Source: an uncultured Pseudomonadota bacterium (lineage in GTDB: Bacteria > Pseudomonadota > Gammaproteobacteria > Burkholderiales > Usitatibacteraceae). From it: DNA of 5,492 nt. Shown here piece by piece: positions 1 to 4,686 of this stretch (within the stretch, counting starts at the first letter, position 1; each line of letters starts with the position of its first letter). The notes beneath the pieces were generated by a model. That model ran no database searches and was not told the origin of the DNA. It worked only from the letters and a program-made list of their open reading frames with translations. A program made the translations under genes and the position numbers. The stretch is from positions 1 through 5,492 of the forward strand of contig CALEJW010000136.1 of assembly GCA_937898635.1 (NCBI GenBank), in the 5' to 3' direction.

Positions 1-3
1 CGC

Positions 4-735
4 CTAGGCCGGCAGGTAGCGCACGGCGAGCGGGATCAGCACCGCCCCCAGCACGCCATGCAGTCCCATCCCGAGGCTCGCGTAGGTGCCGGCCTCGGGA
101 TGCACGCTGAAGGCGCGCGAGGTGCCGATGCCGTGGGCGGCCACGCCCACGGCGAATCCCCGCTGCCACCACTTCTTCGCGCCCACGGCGTCGAGCACGA
201 AGCGCACGAGCACGGCGCCGAGGATCCCGGTGGTGACGGCGAAGACGGCGGTGAGCGTGGGCGAGACGTGGATGCGCTCGGCCACGCCCATCGCGATGGG
301 CGCCGTCACCGACTTCGCCCAGAAGCCGCCGACGATGGCCGCGTCCGCGCCCAGGAGCTTCGCCACGCCCACCGCGCTCGCGATCGAGGTGGCGCCCCCG
401 GCGAGGAGCGCCGCCAGCAGCGGCAGGATCCGGCCGCGCAGCGCGTCGAGTCCCTTGTAGATCGGCACGGCGAGCGCCACCGTCGCGGTGCCGAGGAGGA
501 AGTGCACGAACTGCGCGCCCTCGAAGTACTTCGCGTAGGGCATGTCGATCGCGGTGATGACCGCGGCGACGATGAGGATCGCGATCGCCACGGGGTTCGC
601 GGCCGGGTGGCGCCCGGCGCGCTCGTAGATCATCACGCCCGCCTGGTACGCCGAGAGCGTGAGCACCAGCGCGAGGAGCGGACTGCCCGAGAGGTAGACC
701 CAGATCTCGTGGATGGCCGGGAGCGCGGGCGTCAT
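4..735 (-). CDS. lrgB: CidB/LrgB family inner-membrane protein, probable small-carboxylate transporter subunit
   Basis: Predicted polytopic inner-membrane protein of 243 residues, close to the usual LrgB length. Hydrophobic segments lie roughly at residues 17-36, 48-64, 78-93, 103-120, 160-181 and 218-239. Family hallmarks visible are LLGTATVALAVPIYK (81-94), KSVTAPIA (141-148) and AHGIGTSRA (200-208). LrgB-type proteins work with a small LrgA-type partner. The pair was first described as holin/antiholin-like, but relatives carry pyruvate (Bacillus PftAB) or glycolate/glycerate (plant PLGG1, an LrgA-LrgB fusion). The ATG at 735-733 overlaps the lrgA stop by 4 bases (ATGA), and GAGGAGGG lies about 9 bases upstream, which fixes the start. 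The stop is TAG at 6-4. It is the last gene of the operon seen here. Family assignment is secure. The transported compound is inferred from the neighbouring sugar-acid enzymes. Confidence 0.93.
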   Translation of the reverse strand: MTPALPAIHEIWVYLSGSPLLALVLTLSAYQAGVMIYERAGRHPAANPVAIAILIVAAVITAIDMPYAKYFEGAQFVHFLLGTATVALAVPIYKGLDALRGRILPLLAALLAGGATSIASAVGVAKLLGADAAIVGGFWAKSVTAPIAMGVAERIHVSPTLTAVFAVTTGILGAVLVRFVLDAVGAKKWWQRGFAVGVAAHGIGTSRAFSVHPEAGTYASLGMGLHGVLGAVLIPLAVRYLPA

Positions 736-1085
736 TCGGGCGCGCCCTCCTCGTCCTTCGCGAGCGCGCGCAGCACCAGCGCCGTCACCGCCATCGTCGC
801 GACCACGCTCACGACGAGCGCGGCGACCACGGCGACGGCGTGCGACCGGATGCTCGGCCAGAACATGACGACGCCCACGGCGGCCGGCACGAAGAGCAGC
901 CCCAGGTGCTGGCTGAAGGCGCCGGCGACGAGATCGAGGGAATCGGGAACGCGCCCCCGGACCTGGAGCCACGCGAGGAGCAGCACCAGCCCGATGACGG
1001 GGCCGGGGATGAGGGGCAGGAAGAACTTCGCGACGATCTCCCCCAGGCCCTGGAAGAGCAGGATCTGGACGAGGCCGGCGATCAC
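732..1085 (-). CDS. lrgA: CidA/LrgA family inner-membrane protein, LrgB partner
   Basis: Small hydrophobic protein of 117 residues with about four membrane segments (roughly 3-19, 24-41, 60-78, 84-107) and a short charged tail (KDEEGAPE). The LrgA signature PGPVIGLVLLL (28-38) and the later LGLLFVPAAVGVV stretch (61-73) are clear. It should form a membrane complex with the LrgB-type protein whose gene overlaps its 3' end by 4 bases. The start is GTG at 1085-1083. No earlier start is possible, because the in-frame codons upstream are only GCC, CGC and the TAG that ends the RraA-like gene. A moderate ribosome site (GAAGAAGGG) sits about 12 bases upstream, inside the end of that gene. Its place behind two keto-acid enzymes suggests transport of a small carboxylate such as pyruvate, glycolate or glycerate rather than control of lysis. 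The family is well supported and the substrate is a guess. Confidence 0.92.
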   Translation of the reverse strand: MIAGLVQILLFQGLGEIVAKFFLPLIPGPVIGLVLLLAWLQVRGRVPDSLDLVAGAFSQHLGLLFVPAAVGVVMFWPSIRSHAVAVVAALVVSVVATMAVTALVLRALAKDEEGAPE

Positions 1086-1091
1086 GGCGCG

Positions 1092-1793
1092 CTAGCCCTT
1101 CTTCGAGGCCTCGTAGCGGGCCTTGTTCTCCGCGTTCGGCGGGTACAGGCCGGGGAGCGACGCGCCCTTCTCGACTTCCGACATGATCCAGCCCTCGAGG
1201 CGCTCCTGCTCCGGCGCCGCGGCGACGATCTCGTCCACGAGCGCCTGCGGAATGAGGACGGCGCCGTCGTCGTCCACCACGACCACGTCGTCGGGGAACA
1301 CCGCCACGCCGCCGCAGCCGATGGGCTCCCCCCAGTTCACGAAGGTGAGCCCCGCGACCGAGGGCGGCGCCGCGGCGCCCTGGCACCAGACCGGGAGCCC
1401 CGTGGCGCGCACGCCCGCGACGTCGCGCATGACGCCGTCGGTGACCAGCGCCGCCACGCCCTTCTTCCGGATGCGCGCGCAGAGGATGTCGCCGAAGATG
1501 CCGGCGTCGGTGACGCCCATGGCGTCCGCGACGGCGATGCAGCCCTCGGGCATGGCCTCGATCGCGGCGCGGGTCGAGATCGGCTTGGACCACGACTCGG
1601 GAGTGGCGAGGTCCTCGCGGGCGGGCACGAAGCGCAGCGTGAAGGCGGGCCCCACGAGGCGCGGCTGGCCGGGGTTGAGCGGGATCGTGCCGCGCATCCA
1701 GACGTTGCGAAGCCCCTTCTTCAGGAGCAGCGTCGTGATCGTCGCGGTGGTGATCTGCGAAAGCGTTTCAATGACCTTCCTGTCCAGTGCCAT
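1092..1793 (-). CDS. RraA-like family protein, probable metal-dependent 2-keto-acid aldolase/decarboxylase
   Basis: Protein of 233 residues, longer than E. coli RraA (about 160), with the RraA/HMG-aldolase fold core at about residues 40-195. The metal and substrate motif of class II pyruvate aldolases of this family, D-X20-R-D, is intact as D102, R123 and D124, within GDILCARIRKKG (101-112) and DGVMRDVAG (119-127). Enzymes with this motif cleave 4-hydroxy-2-keto acids (for example 4-hydroxy-4-methyl-2-oxoglutarate) or decarboxylate oxaloacetate, using Mg or Mn. E. coli RraA, by contrast, inhibits RNase E. The operon with a DapA-like lyase, and a sugar-acid dehydratase opposite, favours a catabolic enzyme over an RNase regulator. 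The ATG at 1793-1791 shares one base with the preceding TGA, and GAGGAG lies 8 bases upstream. The stop TAG is followed 6 bases later by lrgA. The family call is firm and the substrate is unknown. Automatic annotation as 'ribonuclease activity regulator RraA' would probably mislead. Confidence 0.88.
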   Translation of the reverse strand: MALDRKVIETLSQITTATITTLLLKKGLRNVWMRGTIPLNPGQPRLVGPAFTLRFVPAREDLATPESWSKPISTRAAIEAMPEGCIAVADAMGVTDAGIFGDILCARIRKKGVAALVTDGVMRDVAGVRATGLPVWCQGAAAPPSVAGLTFVNWGEPIGCGGVAVFPDDVVVVDDDGAVLIPQALVDEIVAAAPEQERLEGWIMSEVEKGASLPGLYPPNAENKARYEASKKG

Positions 1794-2734
1794 CAGCCGA
1801 GCTCCTCGAGTCTCTTTTCCTGTCGTGCGATGAGCCGATCGATGTCGGCGATGTCCGCGGCGGAGAGCTTCGGCCCCGGCTTGCGAATGGCGGCGGAGGC
1901 GATCACGCCGCGCTTCAGGAGGAGGTACTTGCGCACCGCGAGGCCGAGGGCCGACTGCTGCTCGTAGCGCGCGAGCGGCAGGTACGCGTCGAAGAGGTCG
2001 TGGGCGCGCTCCACGTCGCCCGCGGCGTGCGCGGCCACCACGCCCACCATCATCTCGGGATAGCTGAAGCCGGTCATGGCGCCGTCGGCGCCGCGCGAGA
2101 GTTCCTCCGGGAGGAAGAGCCCGCCGCCGTTGCCGGCGAGGATGGAGATGCGGCGGATCTCCTTCCGGTCGCTCGCGGCGCGGATCGCCGAGAGCTTCGC
2201 GAGCCCCGGCCCCGGCCAGTCCTCGTGCTTGAGCATCACCGCCGTGGGGATCGCCTTGAAGATGCGCAGGAGCACCGGCACCGGAAGCTGCGCGCCGTAG
2301 GCGAGCGGGTGGTCCTGCACGCAGAAGGGCACGTCCTTGCCCAGCGTCTCCGCGACCATCTCGTAGTAGGCGACGGCCTGGTCGTCCGTCTTCACGGTCG
2401 AGGCCGGGCCCACCATCACGCCCGAGGCGCCCAGCGCCATCGCGTCCTTCGCGAGCTCGCCCATGGCGGCGAAGCCGGGCGAGGACACGCCCACGACGAC
2501 CGGCACGCGGCCGGCCACGCGCGCGAGCACGCGCTTCACGTAGGCGCGCGACTCGTCGGCGGTGAGCTTCGGGGCCTCGCCCATCACGCCCAGCACCGTG
2601 AGTCCCGTCACGCCCTTGTCGAGGTAGAAGTCGACCAGCCGGTCGTTCGACTCGAAGTCGAGCGAACCGTCGTCGCGGAAGGGCGTGACGGTGATGAGAT
2701 AGACGCCCTTGGCGTTCTCGTCGAGTCTGGGCAT
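1793..2734 (-). CDS. DapA/NAL-superfamily (dihydrodipicolinate synthase-like) lyase, probably acting on a sugar-derived keto acid
   Basis: Cytosolic TIM-barrel protein of 313 residues, slightly longer than typical DapA (about 290-300). Superfamily landmarks are VYLITVTPF (11-19), a modified GVMGE loop (49-53) where most members have GTTGE, the Schiff-base lysine K169 in VMLKHED, and AGNGGG (200-205) followed by GADGAMTG (215-222). Members condense or cleave pyruvate with aldehydes, or dehydrate keto-deoxy sugar acids, through a lysine imine. The motif that normally holds the catalytic Tyr (YNVP) reads CVQDHP (138-143), so this is unlikely to be the lysine-biosynthesis enzyme. The ATG at 2734-2732 is the only reasonable start, since no other start codon lies between it and the upstream in-frame TAG at 2803-2801. 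No strong ribosome site is visible. It is the first gene of the minus-strand operon and diverges from the dehydratase, whose 2-keto-3-deoxy product is a plausible substrate. Family is certain and reaction is inferred. Confidence 0.9.
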   Translation of the reverse strand: MPRLDENAKGVYLITVTPFRDDGSLDFESNDRLVDFYLDKGVTGLTVLGVMGEAPKLTADESRAYVKRVLARVAGRVPVVVGVSSPGFAAMGELAKDAMALGASGVMVGPASTVKTDDQAVAYYEMVAETLGKDVPFCVQDHPLAYGAQLPVPVLLRIFKAIPTAVMLKHEDWPGPGLAKLSAIRAASDRKEIRRISILAGNGGGLFLPEELSRGADGAMTGFSYPEMMVGVVAAHAAGDVERAHDLFDAYLPLARYEQQSALGLAVRKYLLLKRGVIASAAIRKPGPKLSAADIADIDRLIARQEKRLEELG

Positions 2735-2831
2735 GGCGATGGTCGGCGGGCGAGGCTGTGCGGGGAGGCGGGGCGGGACGGCTTTTTCGGGTAGGCTCTT
2801 CTACTCCCGCATTCTATCCGGCTTGACGCAG
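2735..2831. promoter_or_regulatory. Divergent intergenic control region between the lyase operon and the dehydratase gene
   Basis: This 97-base gap is the only place for promoters of both the minus-strand operon and the plus-strand dehydratase. The half near the lyase is G-rich. The half near the dehydratase (about 2783-2828) is noticeably richer in A/T. On the minus strand, TAGAAT at 2816-2811 matches 5 of 6 bases of a -10 box. A weak GCGTCA at 2838-2833 could be its -35 at 16-base spacing. An imperfect palindrome, GGGTAG-N6-CTACTCCC (2789-2808), could be an operator. No convincing plus-strand promoter or ribosome site precedes the dehydratase ATG. Location is solid and individual sites are weak guesses. 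Confidence 0.45.
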
Positions 2832-2838
2832 ATGACGC
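2811..2838 (-). promoter_or_regulatory. Candidate sigma70-type promoter for the minus-strand operon
   Basis: TAGAAT at 2816-2811 differs from TATAAT at one position and is the best -10 match in the intergenic gap. The upstream partner GCGTCA (2838-2833), 16 bases away, matches TTGACA at only 3 of 6 positions and lies inside the first codons of the divergent dehydratase. Transcription would begin near 2804, leaving a leader of about 70 bases before the lyase ATG. An activator would probably be needed given the poor -35. Confidence 0.3.
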
Positions 2839-4565
2839 ACGACCCGGGCTCAAAGGACCGCAAACCGCCGCGCGACGAAGGGCTCGCGAAGGGACTGACG
2901 AGCTACGGCGACCTCGACTTCTCGCTCTTCCTGCGCAAGGCCTTCATCAAGGGCGCCGGCTTCACCGACGACGCGCTCTCCCGGCCCGTGATCGGCATCG
3001 CCAACACCGCGAGCGGCTACAACCCCTGCCACGGCAACGCGCCGCAGCTCCTGGAGGCCCTCCGGCGCGGCGTCATGCTCGCCGGGGGGCTGCCGATCGA
3101 GTTCCCGACGATCTCCGTGCACGAGAGCTTCGCGCACCCGACGAGCATGTTCCTCCGGAACCTCATGGCGATCGACACCGAGGAGATGATCCGCGCGCAG
3201 CCCATGGACGCCGTGGTCCTCGTCGGCGGCTGCGACAAGACGGTGCCCGCGCAGCTCATGGGCGCGGCTTCCGCGGGCGTGCCGGCCGTGCAGCTCGTCA
3301 CCGGCCCGATGCTCACCGGCTCCCACGACGGCGTGCGCGTGGGCGCCTGCACCGACTGCCGCCGCTACTGGGCGCGCTTCCGGGCGGAGGAGATCGGCGA
3401 GGCGGAGATCGCGCGCGTGAACGACCAGCTCGTGGCGAGCGTGGGCACCTGCTCGGTGATGGGGACCGCGAGCACCATGGCCTGCGTCGCCGAGGCGCTG
3501 GGCATGGCGCTTCCCGGCAGCGCCTCGCCGCCCGCCGTCACCGCCGACCGGATCCGCGTGGCCGAGCGCACCGGCGCCGCGGCGGTGGCGCTCACGAAGA
3601 GCCGCATCGCGCCCGCCGGGATCATCACCGCGAAGTCCGTCGAGAACGCGCTGCGGGTGCTGCTCGCGATCGGCGGCTCCACGAACGGCATCATCCACCT
3701 CGCCGCGATCGCGGGGCGCCTGGGCCTTGCCGTGGATCTCGCCCACCTGGACCGCCTCGGGCGCGAGACGCCCGTGCTCGTGGACCTGAAGCCCTCCGGG
3801 CAGTTCTACATGGAGGACTTCCACAAGGCGGGCGGCGTGCCGGCGCTCCTGCGGGAGCTCAGGCCCCTCCTGAACCTCGACGCGCTCACCGTCACGGGAC
3901 GAACGCTGGGCGAGGAGATCGACGCTTCCGGCCCCGGCTTCCCGCAGGACGTGGTGCGGCCGCTCGCGAAGCCCGTCTTCGCCCAGGGCGGCATCGCGGT
4001 GCTGCGCGGCAACCTCGCTCCCGGCGGCGCGATCATCAAGCAGTCGGCGGCGGATGCGAAGCTCATGCAGCACGAGGGGCGCGCGGTCGTGTTCGAGGAC
4101 GCCGCGGACCTCGCGAGCCGGATCGACCGCGACGACCTCGACGTGAACGCGAGCGACATCCTGGTGCTGAAGAACATCGGGCCCAAGGGCGCCCCCGGGA
4201 TGCCCGAGGCGGGCTACCTGCCGATCCCGAGGAAGCTCGCGCGCGCGGGCGTGAAGGACATGGTGAGGATCTCGGACGGGCGCATGAGCGGCACGGCGGC
4301 CGGGACCATCGTGCTGCACGTAACGCCGGAGGCGGCCCTGGGCGGGCCTCTCGCGTTCGTGCAGACGGGCGACCGCATCCGGCTCGACGTCGCGGGCCGC
4401 TCCCTCCTGCTGCTCGTGGACGAGGCCGAGCTCGCGCGGCGCCGCGCCGCCCGGCCGGTCTCGCCGCCCGTCGCGGCGCGCGGCTACCTGAAGCTCTTCC
4501 TCGACACGGTCACCCAGGCCGACGAGGGCGTCGACTTCGACTTCCTGCGCCCGCCGAGGCCCTAG
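2832..4565 (+). CDS. IlvD/Edd family dehydratase, probable sugar-acid (aldonate) dehydratase
   Basis: Cytosolic Fe-S dehydratase of 577 residues, the usual size for this family. It removes water from an aldonic acid to give a 2-keto-3-deoxy acid. The three cysteines expected to hold a [2Fe-2S] cluster are C66 (YNPCHGN), C134 (GGCDKT) and C207 (GTCSVMG). Metal ligands by family position are E98, D135, K136 (carbamylated in relatives) and E459, and the catalytic serine is S486 in SDGRMSGT. From memory it aligns end to end with Rhizobium L-arabonate dehydratase, including GGSTN (281-285), LRGNLAP (391-397) and the final GYLKLF...DFDFL region. Branched-chain IlvD is therefore less likely. The ATG at 2832 was chosen because upstream in-frame ATGs (2709, 2733, 2739) overlap or abut the opposite-strand lyase and encode no family-like residues. 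An in-frame TTG at 2823 is possible. There is no clear ribosome site. Exact substrate (pentonate, hexonate or other) cannot be read from the sequence. Confidence 0.92.
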   Translation: MTHDPGSKDRKPPRDEGLAKGLTSYGDLDFSLFLRKAFIKGAGFTDDALSRPVIGIANTASGYNPCHGNAPQLLEALRRGVMLAGGLPIEFPTISVHESFAHPTSMFLRNLMAIDTEEMIRAQPMDAVVLVGGCDKTVPAQLMGAASAGVPAVQLVTGPMLTGSHDGVRVGACTDCRRYWARFRAEEIGEAEIARVNDQLVASVGTCSVMGTASTMACVAEALGMALPGSASPPAVTADRIRVAERTGAAAVALTKSRIAPAGIITAKSVENALRVLLAIGGSTNGIIHLAAIAGRLGLAVDLAHLDRLGRETPVLVDLKPSGQFYMEDFHKAGGVPALLRELRPLLNLDALTVTGRTLGEEIDASGPGFPQDVVRPLAKPVFAQGGIAVLRGNLAPGGAIIKQSAADAKLMQHEGRAVVFEDAADLASRIDRDDLDVNASDILVLKNIGPKGAPGMPEAGYLPIPRKLARAGVKDMVRISDGRMSGTAAGTIVLHVTPEAALGGPLAFVQTGDRIRLDVAGRSLLLLVDEAELARRRAARPVSPPVAARGYLKLFLDTVTQADEGVDFDFLRPPRP

Positions 4566-4589
4566 CGTGGCGCCAGGGCGGCGCGCGAG

Positions 4590-4612
4590 CCTCGTTCGGG
4601 CCTGCGACGAGG
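4590..4612 (+). terminator. Hairpin just after the dehydratase gene, possible terminator
   Basis: CCTCGT at 4590-4595 pairs with ACGAGG at 4607-4612. The stem extends by a CG/CG step across a single bulged T, leaving a 6-base loop (GGCCTG). It lies about 25 bases after the dehydratase stop. There is no T-run behind it, so it is not a classical intrinsic terminator. It could pause polymerase or protect the 3' end, or be chance in GC-rich DNA. Confidence 0.3.
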
Positions 4613-4625
4613 AATCGGTCCCGGC

Positions 4626-4654
4626 CTGAACCGCCCCGCCGGATGCCCTATGCT
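4626..4654 (+). promoter_or_regulatory. Weak candidate promoter for the TonB-like gene
   Basis: CTGAAC (4626-4631) and TATGCT (4649-4654) are separated by exactly 17 bases and match the -35 and -10 consensus at 3 and 4 of 6 positions. The predicted start of transcription, near 4661, would fall inside the 8-bp inverted repeat at 4657-4678 and about 26 bases before the proposed TTG start. The match is modest and could be chance. Confidence 0.25.
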
Positions 4655-4656
4655 TT

Positions 4657-4678
4657 GGGTTCGGCCGCTCCCGAACCC
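4657..4678. repeat. Perfect 8-bp inverted repeat upstream of the TonB-like gene
   Basis: GGGTTCGG at 4657-4664 is the exact reverse complement of CCGAACCC at 4671-4678, with a 6-base CCGCTC spacer. It ends 8 bases before the proposed TTG start, so as RNA it would fold over the place where a ribosome site should be. As DNA it could be an operator overlapping the predicted transcription start. No T-run follows on the plus strand. Confidence 0.5.
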
Positions 4679-4686
4679 CGCGAACC

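Noticed and set aside
58..1095. 345-codon plus-strand open frame opposite lrgB and lrgA
   Set aside because: Charged, repetitive composition typical of the antisense of a hydrophobic GC-rich gene. No recognisable family.
736..1593. In-frame minus-strand extension upstream of lrgB (529-codon open frame in total)
   Set aside because: The extension is Arg/Gly-rich noise antiparallel to nothing but lying over lrgA and the RraA-like gene in another frame. The LrgB homology starts at the ATG at 735, with a good ribosome site.
840..1967. 375-codon plus-strand open frame
   Set aside because: Charged low-complexity translation lying opposite well-recognised lrgA, RraA-like and DapA-like genes. No start signals or recognisable domain.
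1787..2794. 335-codon plus-strand open frame opposite the DapA-like gene
   Set aside because: His/Arg/Glu-rich shadow of the conserved opposite-strand gene.
2823..2828. TTGACG resembling a -35 box just before the dehydratase ATG
   Set aside because: A matching -10 would have to lie about 17 bases downstream inside the coding region, where the sequence is GC-rich and shows nothing like TATAAT.
2709..2831. N-terminal extension of the dehydratase from the ATG at 2709
   Set aside because: It would overlap the start of the divergent lyase gene, consume the whole intergenic region, and add 41 residues with no counterpart in the family.
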